A DNA stretch of 64,000 nt from contig CM035234.1 of assembly GCA_020226215.1 (NCBI GenBank), positions 74,789,135 to 74,853,134 on the forward strand, read 5' to 3'. The stretch's first letter is position 1. Each line of letters begins with the position of its first letter. The notes beneath the pieces were generated by a model. That model ran no database searches, was not told where the DNA came from, and was given only the letters and a program-made list of their open reading frames with translations. Both the position numbers and the translations under genes were made by a program. Shown here piece after piece: positions 25,786 to 37,366 of this stretch. The DNA is from Sindora glabra (taxonomy: Eukaryota; Streptophyta; Magnoliopsida; Fabales; Fabaceae).

Positions 25786-26877
25786 TTATGGATTTTCAAT
25801 CATTGTGCAAGCAAAGCTAAATTTAGGTGTTCCAGGCTCTAGTCCAAGTAAAGCACAAATCTTTGCTAAAGAATCAGTAAGACTATGCTTTGAAGCATCT
25901 CCCATATTATGCTTAGAGGTTTCAATAAGATTCAAAAAGTTCATTATAGCAGTATTTCTTTCCTTAATGATTTCAAACAAAGCATCAAAATTTTCACACA
26001 TTACTATAATGGCTCCTCTTCTTCTAGCAGAAGTGGTCTTTGCATTTTTGTTACTTTCTGAATCATCACTTTCCAAGATCCTTTTATTTCTTCTTCTTCT
26101 CTCATCCACTTCATTTTGTGTAGCTTCTAGCATAGGGGTAAAATCTCCCTATATATCTCCCCATGCACTTTCCATATAGCAATTATTAAGATCACTTGTC
26201 TTATCCATATTTTCTTCATAACCCAAAGGTATATCATGAGCATTATCTTCATAAGGTGGAGAAGGAACATAAGCATTATTTATTTCTTACCCTTGTGGTC
26301 GATCGCTAATAGGAGTAAACTTAAACCCTCCTTTAGTTGATGAATGCCTAAAAAGTCAATCCATTTTGTACTCAAGTTCAGAATTAATATCTTCATCATG
26401 AAATGTTTCAAATTTGTTATTTTCCTATAAAACAAGACATAAGTAATTAAGATTAGCTCATTTATCTAATTTTTCAAGCATCAAAGTAACGAAAATCAGA
26501 AAAAAATACCTAACTTTAATTCTTAAATCCCACCACTCATCACTAGCATTAATTCTTCCTTTATCATGGTCTTATCCTAATCCAATCTCTCTCCTTTTCA
26601 ATTGTTTCCAAAGACTCCATCTAGATCTCATCCAATCATACTTGTTTTTAAGTTTACCTTTCTCCCATGATAATTTAATCCTTTTCTAGAACTCGGTCTC
26701 TATCTTCTTCCATGGTAACCTTTGAGAGATTGTTGCATCACTTTTTCCTTTGCTTCTTTTCATTAATTGATTACATATGTCAATGAAAATGTAAAGTGCT
26801 TCTTTTGACCAAGTAACTCTTCCTATGTCTTTCTTTCCTTGACTTTCTCCTCCACTCCCTTATTGGGTAGAAGCCAT
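25786..26877 (-). pseudogene. MYB/SANT-like ORF of the Harbinger element, broken
   Basis: From an ATG at 26877 the frame gives a Ser/Gly-rich start, then VTWSKEALYIFIDICNQLMK, RLPWKKIETEF, KLKNKYDWMRSRWSLWKQLK and SDEWWDLRIK. These are the three Trp-bearing helices of a Myb/SANT-like (Myb_DNA-bind_3 type) domain. Stops interrupt it after residue 5 and within the domain, and a spliced linker follows. The C-terminal part (25786-26133, MLEATQNEVDERRRRNKRIL onward) is open for 115 codons. It has a basic stretch, a Ser/Asp-rich stretch and a helical region. In PIF/Harbinger elements this second protein helps the transposase bind DNA and reach the nucleus. Pairing with the transposase on the same strand supports the assignment. 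Confidence 0.75.
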
Positions 26878-28049
26878 TTAAGCACTATGAAATAGCTAAT
26901 ATGTGAAAAATTATAAAAAAGTAATTTTCAACTTGACTAGACAAATAAAAATTATGCCATAGACATAATTAATAGGAAGATCCTATAGTGGTTATTATGA
27001 CTATAAGTATGATTCAAACATTAGCTAAAAGAAAAGAGAAGTATAGGCACATGATTATTTTGTGGCATTATATGCAGCATGCTAAATTAATAATAGATAT
27101 GATGACAAAACAAATAGCAAAATGAAGAACTACAAGGTCCAAAGAAACTGAATGAATAGGAAACAAACACATGCAACATCCCTTAAAACAACATTGAAAA
27201 AATGGAAATGCAAATTGATATGCCTCACATATTTATCTCAGATTGGAGTACCAAATAATTCATACATATGCACTGTATAAATAACAAATCATCCACACAT
27301 ATTTATCTCATAGGAGTTCAGCACAAGATATTTTATTTATCTCATATTATGCTTAAAACTGAATCATCCACACAAAACTAAAGATTACTTTAGAGATGCA
27401 TTTAGTCAAATAACTTCAAGCAAAATCACACAAATAATACTGTAGCAGTTCACATGAAAGGTCATATGCGTATGGCACCCCTTGAGTAAATTGAAAACAA
27501 CACTGTCTATTTGGTATAAAATAAAACAAAAGGATAGGAAAATCAAACAAAATCTGATACTAGCTGTGTGGGGCACTTATGTTATTGCCTCTATTTTTGT
27601 TTTTAAATCAAATAACACTTACGTTACTGCCTCTATGAAGACCAACGTGAGCTAATGTTGAATTCATTTGCATCTCAGCAAAATAGAGACAAGTTTGTCT
27701 TCAAAACTGGTAACAGGGAAAAATAGAGACCAGTTGAAAGACTAGAATCAATACATTGATCAGTTATCACTAATACTAACAAAAAACCAATCTTTAGAAC
27801 TGTCTAAAAATAGAGGGTCTCCTAACACAATCAATTTCAACTCCTAACACAATTAATTTCAAGTAGAAAATAATTAATCTCTGTTTAAATTCTATGAGTA
27901 CCCAAGCTGAGCCATAAACTAGAAAATTGGTCTCTATCTAATTACAACAATTAAGTCATAAATTGAATTCAATAGCTTAATTTAAAGTATTCTCTGAATT
28001 CCAGAAAGTAAGAACCAAGCTCGATTGGAAGAATTTTACAAGTTATGTA

Positions 28050-28220
28050 ATTTCTTTTTCAATTGCTTCAAAATGCATCGCCTTTCTGCAGTCCAGCAGC
28101 TTCTCTTTCGGTTCCAGTTCGACAGCGTCTTTAGTTTTAGTCCGACGGGTCCTCTCTCGGTTCCAGTTCGGTAGCCAGTTAATGATGTTCTGAGCCCTGG
28201 AATCGAAGGAAAATGCGAAA
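28050..28220 (-). promoter_or_regulatory. possible promoter region of the Harbinger element
   Basis: The only distinctly GC-richer stretch in the element. It contains two copies of a CGGTTCCAGTTCG motif (near 28107 and 28158), upstream of both minus-strand genes. Assignment is by position and composition only. Confidence 0.3.
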
Positions 28221-29159
28221 AAAAAAAAATGAAGAAGCAGGCAATAGCTAAAGGACATTTTTATGAAAGGCAAGGTGGGAAATATGAAAAATATTTAGGG
28301 GCATTTCAAGTATTTAAAAATAAAAACACTTTCAGCAACAGCAGAACGCTGCTTGGTCCAACGTTTGTAAAAATAACTTTTTGATTGCAAAATGCTAATG
28401 CAATCGGTTGTTAATCAAATAGCTTATTTAGCTAAAAGCTAAGTCAACAAGCTATTTTAGATTAAACCAGCTAAGAGTTATATGAAAAGCTATTTACCAA
28501 ACAGCTCCTCAGAATAGGATTTGAAGGATGAATTGGACAATTTTAATAAAATTTCATTCTTGAACAAAAATCCATACTTTCATTTAAAGTTTGTTTGTAT
28601 GTTGGAAAATATTAAAATAGTAAAAACTATATTTTATATTCTATATTAAATGTAAGGAATTTAGTAGAAGACAAATTCTCTTTTTCAAAGAGAAATTAAT
28701 TTTGAGTATTATTTTTTTAATGATAAAGTACAAATATAATATGTCACTCCTTTATTCATAGAAGAGCATATAATTTTTTTTTACAAAAGTATCTTTTAAA
28801 AATAAAATAGATCCTGTATTACTTTCCTTTTATCATTTTTCATGTTTAATCATATTTTTTTTCTTTTGCTAACATTTTAATACAACATTCTATATCTTTT
28901 TAATCAGACAAAGTTAATTCTTCTTAAAGTAAATTTTGTATATATTATCTAAACAATTGTTAACGTAATTAACAAACAAAATCTTTACAAGATATCAAGG
29001 ACTGTTTGGAAACAGGGAAAATTATTTTTGACAAGGATTAATTTATAAAAAAATGAGTTTTGAATGGTTGTTTAAATTTATTGCACTGTTTGTGTAATAT
29101 TTTATTCTATTAGTAATCTAGTAAATAAGAAAATGACACTAATTAAAAAAATTAGCTAC

Positions 29160-29520
29160 ACCAGGATGTGGAGTGTTACTTGGAAAGGGTTGGGGGGTGT
29201 CTGGATAGTTGGCTTCTTTAGGAATTTGGCATGTTTCTGAAGGTCTCTTGAGATATCAAGCCGTCATTTTAGAGTATGACTTTAAATCCTCGGTGGACTT
29301 GTTAATTAGGAGGGAGTTTGATAGTGTGCGCACAAGACGGTTGATAAATTAGCGTACTCAGCTCTTAAATAGAGATCGGATTGTCAAGTTTATTCACATT
29401 TACATAGAGAAGAAAATAAATATACAGATAGGATGTTTGCTTAAAGCTTTACAAATGATTTAAGGTTGAGGGAGGGATTTCGGTGTACTAAATATACGGT
29501 GCATCAATTTACTTTAAAAG
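29160..29520 (+). mobile_element. LINE remnant, RNase H domain
   Basis: One frame reads AVILEYDFKSSVDLLIRREF, then TRRLIN, a stop, RTQLLNRDRIVKFIHIYIEK and KINIQIGCLLKAL. This matches the plant non-LTR retroelement RNase H layout of (I/V)xE-D-S-xxxVxLL, LLNRDWIVxxxHxYRE and AD-LA-A. Some catalytic positions are changed and stops are present. Nothing of the reverse transcriptase remains. Confidence 0.6.
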
Positions 29521-32500
29521 TTTAAATTTTTTGAATTGTATAATACTGTATAAATCGAATAAAATTTCATAATTTTTAACGCCTTAATCTTTTCTTAAAT
29601 TTGATTATTCTTCATGAATTACCACCTTTAATAATAGGAGAAATTGTTATATATTCTAATTATATTCCATATTTTCAGTCGTACCTAATAAAAGAGATAC
29701 ATCAAAGCATTATATTGTGGGGCAATTGTCTCCACAACTTTGGGGAATTTATTTGACATAGCAGTATAGGATGTAATTTTTGCCCCGTTAAAAATATTAG
29801 TTTGCCCCCACAACAATATTTTGTATGAATGATTTTAATTTTTTAATAAAAAATTCATTTAAAGTGAGAAAAGTAATGTTATTTTTACCTGATTTCTTTT
29901 GGAAACTTATAATTTATTGTTTATTATATATTTAATTTAATTAAGTTTGAGTGAAATTGACCTCATTTTTTTAGTTGGTTATACTTGTTTACGTCTCCCG
30001 CACAAAAAAGGTAAATGCATTTAAAGGCATACACTTAAGCCTATATAATTATTAAGTAGAAATTTGTAAACATAGGACGTTATATGAATCTGAATTAAGT
30101 GGGTTGCCACTCTTGTAATAAAAAAAATTAATTTGTTAAATTAAGGAAAACTTAAAATATTAAAAATTTATATCATTTTTAACCATTTTAAAATTAATAT
30201 TTTTAGATAATTAAAATATATTATTAGATTAATAAAAAATAAAATTCAACTCAGATCCTACAACATGATATTTAAATATATACAAAATAATTATTCATTA
30301 TGATCTGTATAATTAAAACTAAATTTAATGAAAACAATTTCACTTAAAACTATTTAAATTTAAATAATAAAAATCATATATTTTATATACAAAAATGTTA
30401 TAAGTATTGAATATGGAATTTAAAACTAAGTTTCAAATCTTTTATATTTATTAAATTGAGTTTTGTAGATTTACTTTATTATTCTGTATTTAATGAAAAT
30501 TCTTAACTTACATTTAGAATCCATCTTTGGATCTCATTTTTTTTGTATTCAAATTTATAAATTGCCCCCCATTTCTTAAAATTTATGGATCTTCCTTTAC
30601 TTAATAAATAAAGGACAATTATCAACTTTATTATTTATTTGTCAGTTTTCTGAGGTTTATATATATTAAAATTTTAAATTTCCAATTTGTAAAACTTTAG
30701 AAGTCGTTAAAAAAAATGAAAAATGTCCTTAATTCATTAAGTATAACTAAGAATACGTAATACAATTGAAGTGTATAAATTTTTTTCTAATTTTACTTAA
30801 TTTTTTTTTGGTACATAGGGAATTTAATACTAGGGAGGGAGTGATTTGGGCGGGAATTTAATTGGCGTTAGTAGAGTTTCTAGCTCCAGAATGATTGCTA
30901 TGTACTTTTTTTGTTTAGGCCCAGGCCTTTTTATTGACCAAGAAAAAAAAATTAAATCTTTTAAACATGCACGGGGAAAAGTAATCCTGCCAGAGTAAAC
31001 TTCGTTAAGATAATGGCGTGCAAAATTACTTTTACGAGCCGAATTACCACAATTATTGGACGTAAGTCTCCTCAAGTTTGCTAGTCATTACATCAACCAC
31101 ACATCCATGTGTTTTATGTTTTTTTTACTGTATTTCAGATACCGACTATATTTATTTAATTAATGTTTAATAACTTGTATTTGATATTAATAAATGTTTT
31201 AGCACAAAAATTAGCATTGGATTTTTTAACACTGATTGCTTTAAGTACTTAAATTTATCGTTTGAATGTTTATCTACTTCAAGCGCTAATATGAATTAGT
31301 TGTTCGAAAATATTATTATTTAAATGCCAAAAGAATATTATTATCACAAATTTAACTTTTGCAATCTCTGCTAATTGGACATGGGACTACAAACGAAGGG
31401 AAGTAAACTCGTTTATGATTGAATCTCACCTGAGGCACTCTTATCATTTGGCATAGGTATCTAATAGTGGGGTTGGACGGAACGGTGTGGGTTGAACTTA
31501 TGCAGATTTACTTATAAAAAATATAAAATTTTTTTTATCATGCTTGCAGTAGTATTTTTTTTTTATAATTAGAAATGATTAAATCATTAAATATATATTA
31601 AAGATTAAATGTTGAATTGAACTTTAAACGAAGAGGAAGGAAGGTATCTTTAAGAAATATTAGATTGGGCTTAAATTATTTTTTTAATTTTAATTAAATA
31701 ATTGGATTCTTTTTTTATTTTATGTGATGAGTTAATCAAGTAAGATTAAAAAAAATTATATTAAGCAATTGGATATTAAATTAAGAATTGGATTAAATTA
31801 AAAAATAACTTCAAATGTTTGAAGAATTATAAAAAATTTTAATGATAAAAAAAAGTATGTGGACAAGTGTACACCCCATATAGACAATACCAGACTCGTG
31901 CAAATTTACCTGTATAAGCTTGCAAAAAATATAAATTCTAAGTAAAGAGGCTTAATCACACCATGGCCTTAGGCTACTAGTATTGCCTTGGACTATTTGT
32001 CTCATTTCATATGCCTAATTTGGTATTGTAAAAACATAAGGTGTTATAAAAGACTTAATATGAAATCTCACAATGCTTAAATAACACTTCATGAAAGAAT
32101 TTAAAATAAGTTCTCATATGAGATAAAAGATATGTAAATATGCATTAGGTTTACTTGTATGACTTAAGCTAAATTAATTATATAAGTTAAAAATATCCTT
32201 TTACTCATGAGGCTCAACAATTTAATTTTATAAATTGGTTTTTAAATTATCTTTAAGAAAATAATTTTATTTCATTTTATAATGAAATTTTATATATTTG
32301 AGAATTTTCAATAATTAATTTCTAGTGACCACTTTCAAATGACTATTTTCTAACAAGTATTTTGCAATAATAACTTTATAAGATTATGCTTTCCTTCCTA
32401 TTCATACTTGCTATTTTAGAACCTTTGGAGTTACACAAAGTTAAACATCTTCCCACTTTTTCTCATTGATTCAAGATTCAAGCTCTACCCTCTTTTCAAA

Positions 32501-32730
32501 ATACCAAATCTCTTGTTGAGTTAATATTTCATATGCTTGCACTTGTTTTGATCATTTAATCAAAATAAAAAAATATGTTAAATCTTGAAAGGTTGTCATG
32601 ATAAAACTCTACATAAAGAGACAAAATAATCCTTGAACATAATAATTTCATGCATATTAGACTTCCGATTTTTTTAACAATCTCAAGGATTATGGAGGAT
32701 TTACACGACTTTAAAAATTATTGTTCTTAC
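29521..32730. other. AT-rich intergenic DNA
   Basis: No gene supported. Position 30830-31080 is less AT-rich and contains TTGGGCGGGAAT (E2F-like core) next to an 81-codon minus frame with no recognisable domain. It may be an old promoter or repeat fragment. Confidence 0.5.
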
Positions 32731-33089
32731 AGGTGGCGTTTGGTTCACGGAATGTTTTTAATATTCCCGACATTTTCGAAAATGTGAGGGAATGTTTTAA
32801 GGGAATATCACATTCTCATGTTTGGTTCAAAGTTTGAAAAAAAATGCTTAAGAATGTCACATTCCTAGAAATCTTTTTAATCCAACATTCTCTCAAAATA
32901 TTCTTATAAGGGGAGGTGGGTATTTTAGATTCCCATGTAATGGGAATGTGATATTAAATTATTCATAGAAAAAATTATAATAAATCAAATATGATAATGT
33001 TACATTCTCATTAATTAAATTCTTAGGAATTATATTTCGAGGAATATACACTTCTGCGAATATAAGATTCCGTGAACCAAACGCCACCT
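32731..33089. mobile_element. TIR element (MITE), 359 bp, perfect inverted ends
   Basis: The first 23 bases, beginning AGGTGGCGTTTGGTTCACGG, are the exact reverse complement of the last 23. The interior is short and non-coding, with more imperfect internal inverted pieces (CATTCTC, GGAATGT). No clean target duplication is visible, so I leave the superfamily open. The ends resemble Tourist-type MITEs. Confidence 0.8.
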
Positions 33090-33235
33090 AAGGGTACTAG
33101 ACTATTAGCTCTTAATTTGGAACTTTCCTCAACAAAATTAATTATAAGCATAGAGAAAATAAGTATAAATAATGTTTAAATAATCAAAATCAAAGTTATT
33201 CCATCCATTTTTTAATTGTTGTTTAATGTACAAAG

Positions 33236-33500
33236 ATTTGGGTCCTATTCAAAAATTAATTGATTATATTAATAATTAGTTGATTCAATTGATTGTTAAT
33301 TAATAATTGTTTAATCAATTGATAATATTAGTTATTTAAACAAATATATTTAGTAAAATTAGTTGTTTATTATTAATTGTTAATATGTAGAATAATATAT
33401 AAAAATATATATTTATTTTATAATTTATTTGAGTATATACATATGTGTATGCATATCTATTATTTATATGCACAAACTAATATTATTAATTTTTTATTTT
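33236..33500. mobile_element. diverged left end of the Harbinger-related MITE family
   Basis: Repeated blocks such as TTAATTGATTATATTAATAA, then TTAGTAAAATTAGTTGTTTA and TTATTTGAGTATATA, follow the order seen in the first 230 bp of the elements at 23013 and 34106. No right end was found. Confidence 0.45.
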
Positions 33501-34102
33501 AATGTGAAATTCATTAGATAATTATATAATGAAATAAAGGAAAATGACTATAAATACAGTTTAATGTCTTTAACAATATCTAAAGCAAACTATGGATAAA
33601 ATGAAAAACCTAAACAAGCCTCTATAATAATTTACAATCACTTTCAACAATTATCTTGATAGCTTGTAGTTTGAAAGCCACTGCATATACCTTCAAGGTT
33701 GCTTTAGCTTTAACCTTTGGAATGTTTTAGAATTTCAGCTTCTCGAACCACATACTTGTGAGTGACCCTACTTATTCTTCATAGTATAACAATGACAGCA
33801 ACATTGTCTTTCCAATCAACATCCACATTGAACGTTAAGCATCTACATGGTGGTGAGAGCCATTTTACATTTGGGGTTGTTAAAGGGTTAATATTATTAT
33901 TATAGCTAAAATCAGTAATTTCTATACGCAAATCATTATCAACAAGTAGCCCTATTTGATTAATATCCACCAGAGAATTTTGAAAGATAAGATTATTTAT
34001 GACTTCCTAAACTCATCTAACGATGATAGTACCTACAACATTTTTATCTTATGGACTTACAAAATTGCCCAGTGTATAATTGGCATGAATGATTGTAGCA
34101 AG
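33501..34102. other. spacer, nothing firm
   Basis: Slightly less AT-rich between 33660 and 34100, with short open frames on both strands (33779-33970 minus, 33956-34144 plus). The minus frame reads NVKWLSPPCRCLTFNVDVDW, which weakly recalls the start of LINE RNase H domains, but too little remains to call. Confidence 0.35.
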
Positions 34103-34105
34103 AAA

Positions 34106-34904
34106 GGCCTTGTTTGGGAAACAACTGATAGCTGTAGCAGTTAGCTGATTTGATTAGCTGTTAGCTGATAGCTGATTGTATTAGCTGATTTGACTAGCTG
34201 ATTATATTAACTGTTTGAATAAGAGTGTTTGGTAAAATTAGCTGTTTGTATGTAAAATGACATATAAGGGTATGAATATATTTTATGAATTATTTGAGTA
34301 TTTTTTATTTTAATATTTTTAAATTTTATATATTAGTCAATATATTAAATTTTTTTATAAATAATTTATTATTAAATTATTAAATATTTTTTAAATTAAA
34401 TAATTTTTATAAATAATATTATATATTTATTCTATTAAATAATTTTCAAAATTATTATAATTTATTATTAAATTATTGGATATTTTTAAAATTAAATAGT
34501 TTTTATAAGTAATATTATATATTTATTCTATTAAATAACTTTTAAAATTATTATAATTTATTATTAATTTATTAGATATATTATAAATAATATATTATTA
34601 TATATTAAATATTTTTAAAAATTAAATTAATCTACTTTTTATAATTATTAAATTTTTTAAGAATTTTTAGAAAGGACAAAATGAAAAATATGAAAATTTA
34701 TTTAGGGTAATTTGATCATTTTTCAGATAAACTAATTGAAAAAGTTACTCCCTTTAGCTTTTTCGTTTTTAGCTTTTTAGGGTCAATCAGCTGATTCAAT
34801 AAGCTGATTACCAAATACCAAAATCAGCTTATTGCCAAGTCAACCAACTGATTTTGGTTAAACCAGCTAAAAGCTAATGAAAAAATTATTTACCAAATAC
34901 CCCC
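34106..34904. mobile_element. non-autonomous PIF/Harbinger MITE, 799 bp
   Basis: It starts GGCCTTGTTTGGGAAACAAC and ends ATTTACCAAATACCCCC, flanked by AAA on both sides (34103-34105, 34905-34907). Its first 230 bp follow the left end of the 5.5-kb Harbinger element block by block, including repeated TTAGCTGATT motifs and GAATAAGAGTGTTTGGTAAA. It also shares the sub-terminal AACCAGCTAA near the right end. The interior is very AT-rich, with a repeated block (34378-34600) and no coding content. Confidence 0.8.
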
Positions 34905-35278
34905 AAAATCTAGAGGGCTAGTAAAGTCGAAATGTTGAAGATGTAATCCTAGGGTTTGAAACTATATCAATCTCGTGACTTCACAACCAGCCAAGAGGTG
35001 GAAATCAATTTCAATTGTCGAAGTGCAAAATGGACAATTTATATTTGTCAAAGCAGCAAAATGTTAGATATGCTCCTTAGTAGGAATGATTCTTGACATA
35101 GAACGCAAATGGATGACTACAGGGGGATAATGGATTTTAAACCTCAATAGCATCTGGCAAATAATGGCTTCAACCAAATCAAAGTAGTACATGCTCCTTG
35201 CATGATAAGCAATTCCAACTGGGCATTGGCTTAAGCTCTCTAAGTACCACTTTAAATATTTTGTGTATTATATTTCAA

Positions 35279-35453
35279 TATTCTAATTGTAACTAGCTAA
35301 GTATATTTGTTAAAGGACAAAAAAAAAAGGAAATTATTGTGTTGCCATTTGCTAAAAGTAGGCTTCAAAGGGGCAACCCTAAAAGATACAAGGTTTGAGG
35401 TTTTTTTTTTTAATTTTCAAATTCTAATTGTAACTTGCTAAATAAATTGGTTA

Positions 35454-35501
<48 letters not shown>

Positions 35502-35590
35502 AGATGTTGCATTGTCATTGGTCAAAATTAGACATAAAAAGCTCAACCCTAAAAAATATAATATTTAAATTTTTTTTATTATTTGAATAT
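35279..35590. repeat. two imperfect tandem copies of about 140-170 bp with an (AG)n tract
   Basis: TTCTAATTGTAACT(A/T)GCTAA, then GTTAAAGGAC, a CATTTG/CATTGG block and CAACCCTAAAA occur in the same order in 35279-35415 and 35420-35590. The second copy has gained (AG)n at 35459-35504. Confidence 0.65.
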
Positions 35591-36151
35591 TTTCAAAATT
35601 TTTTCTCATAATTCGATTAATATTTAGGTCAATTCAGGTTAGGATTATATAAATTGGATTGATCAGCCTAGTCTGATTATATAAATTTATTTTTATTAAT
35701 ATAATTATATATAATAAAATAGTTATATTTAATTATTTTTAATATAAAAATAATTAATTTGTTATTTCTAAATATTTTATATATTTAAATATTTTATTAT
35801 CTATTTAAATGTCTATTTTAATAAAAAATTTATTTTTACTTAAAATAATAATATAAAAGTAATTAGGCTTTTTGACTATGTATAATTTTAATCAAGTTAA
35901 TTTAGGTCAAATCAAATTTTTTAAAAATTAAATGAGTTTAACTCAAGTTATTTTATTTTATGCAATTATACATAAAGAATGGTTGACGCAAAATTCAATG
36001 ACCTAATCCATGAACATTTTTAATCAAGGGATGAAGGAAAAAATCACAAAAACAAAAATTAAAGATGCCTACAAGTTGTTGACATTTAAAAAAAGAAGAA
36101 AAGAATTAGAAAAAGAATTATTAATTAATAATATGTTCATATAAACATTAA
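35591..36151. other. AT-rich spacer
   Basis: Nothing recognisable. The sequence is rich in TTATTTTTA blocks. Confidence 0.5.
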
Positions 36152-36160
36152 TTAATACTA

Positions 36161-36501
36161 GAGAAAAATACTCTAACCTCCCTTGAAATATTAAAAATTT
36201 ACATATACTTCCTCTCTATTTCAAAACCTATACAAATCTCCCATCTATTTTCAAAATAAATAAATAAAATTATACAAACCTCCCTTAAAGTATTAAAAAT
36301 TTACATAAACTTTATCTCTAGTTTGTGTAAGTTTTAAAAATAGAGGAGATGTTTGTATAAGTTTTCAATAATTTAAGAGAGGTTTGTGTATTTTTATTTA
36401 TGTATTTTAAAAACTGAAGGGAGGTTTGTGTAAATTTTGAAAATAGAGGAGAGATCTGTGTATATTTTAAAAATCAGAGGAGATATCAGAGTAATTTTCT
36501 C
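36161..36501. mobile_element. foldback Mutator-like MITE, 341 bp, with 9-bp target duplication
   Basis: The two halves are inverted copies of each other (arms of roughly 160 bp). Ends are GAGAAAAATACTCT and, reverse-complemented, GAGAAAATTACTCT. The 9-bp TTAATACTA is directly repeated at 36152-36160 and 36502-36510, the diagnostic length for Mutator-like elements. There is no coding content. It lies about 350 bp upstream of the probable transcription start of the large coiled-coil gene. Confidence 0.88.
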
Positions 36502-36639
36502 TTAATACTAAATATAAATTATATACAATTCGTATGACTGACTCAAAATAAAAAGAAATGTATAATTTATTGCTCGATTTTATCATAATTTAGTATTTAA
36601 TAAATTCATGTACAATATTGTCTATTATCTAGTCCAATC

Positions 36640-37366
36640 TAACCTAATCTAGTATATCGTGAATGGGGTTTGGGGTTCGGTGTCGTCGCACCTGTGTTGA
36701 GGGCGTCTGAGTCGGATACCTGATTTGTAAAATATATCTCAAGATGGACCGGAACGCAGACCAAAATCCGAGGAATCGAAGCCCCCAGCACAACCTACTA
36801 AACGACAATACAAGGCTTATACCGTTGGACGGAGTTAGATGTCTTTAAGACGCGCATGACAGGGACAACCAAAGTGAAATCCCTAGCTTGAATGATCTTA
36901 CACACCTGAATCAATTGTTCTAACACGGAATCCCGCAAATCACCCAAAATTAGTACTTTCTCATCTCCCCTGTCGATTCAATCCTCAATCCTTCTTCTAA
37001 CGCTATTGTCCGTAAGCATTGCTCATTGCTATTTATCATTTCCATTTGCTCATTACTCTTTATCCAGATATTAATAATTTGATTGCAGGTTTGAGATTCT
37101 GTGATGCCATACATTTGTAACTAAGATTCCCCCCCCCCCCCCGGGTTCTTTTATGATCATTGATCAATTGTTCTTGATTTTGAATCTGGGTCTGTAATAC
37201 ATAAGTTGGCATTGTTAAAGTTGGTTTCTTTTGAGGTCTAAGTTAACGAGAAATAGGTTTGCGTTGTGGCAGGTTCAGACCTTCCGGTTGTAAACTTCTA
37301 AATCTGATAGATATTTGGTTTCCTTCAAAAGAGTGTATTTGATAAAATAAGTTTTAGCTGAGGGGG
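36640..37366 (+). promoter_or_regulatory. probable promoter, 5' UTR and UTR intron of the large coiled-coil gene
   Basis: A+T drops between about 36660 and 37010, with several CG dinucleotides. A pyrimidine-rich leader (36960-37011) ends at a good donor (GTAAGC at 37012). Candidate acceptors are TTGCAG at 37088 and GTGGCAG at 37272. The latter would join the leader to the exon that carries the ATG at 37367. A run of 12 or more C (37131-37142) falls inside the presumed intron. No TATA box was identified with confidence. Confidence 0.5.

Larger units (their letters stand above)
23013..28508 (-). mobile_element. PIF/Harbinger DNA transposon, about 5.5 kb, near-complete but inactive
   Basis: The left end GGCCGTGTTTGGTAATTAGC and the reverse complement of the right end (GGAGCTGTTTGGTAAATAGC) form terminal inverted repeats. 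A 3-bp TCA on each side (23010-23012, 28509-28511) fits the 3-bp target duplication of this superfamily, although TTA/TAA is more usual. Inside, both genes expected of an autonomous PIF/Harbinger element are present on the minus strand: a MYB/SANT-like gene (25786-26877) and a DDE transposase (23599-25012). Both contain stops. Sub-terminal TTAGCTGATT-like motifs are repeated many times within the first 150 bp. A shorter relative with the same ends is at 34106-34904. Confidence 0.85.
21501..29032. repeat. tandem duplication copy B, interrupted by a Harbinger transposon
   Basis: Copy B runs 21501-23012 and resumes at 28512-29032. Between them lies the transposon at 23013-28508. Around the insertion point copy B has roughly 125 bp not present in copy A, so copy A is not a perfect empty site. 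Confidence 0.75.

Noticed and set aside
25751..26179. 142-codon plus frame
   Set aside because: It is the antisense shadow of the MYB-like transposon gene, whose minus frame shows the real domain features.
36161..36501. CRISPR-like or microRNA precursor structure
   Set aside because: The inverted arms are fully explained by a Mutator-like MITE with a 9-bp target duplication. CRISPR arrays are not expected in plant nuclear DNA.
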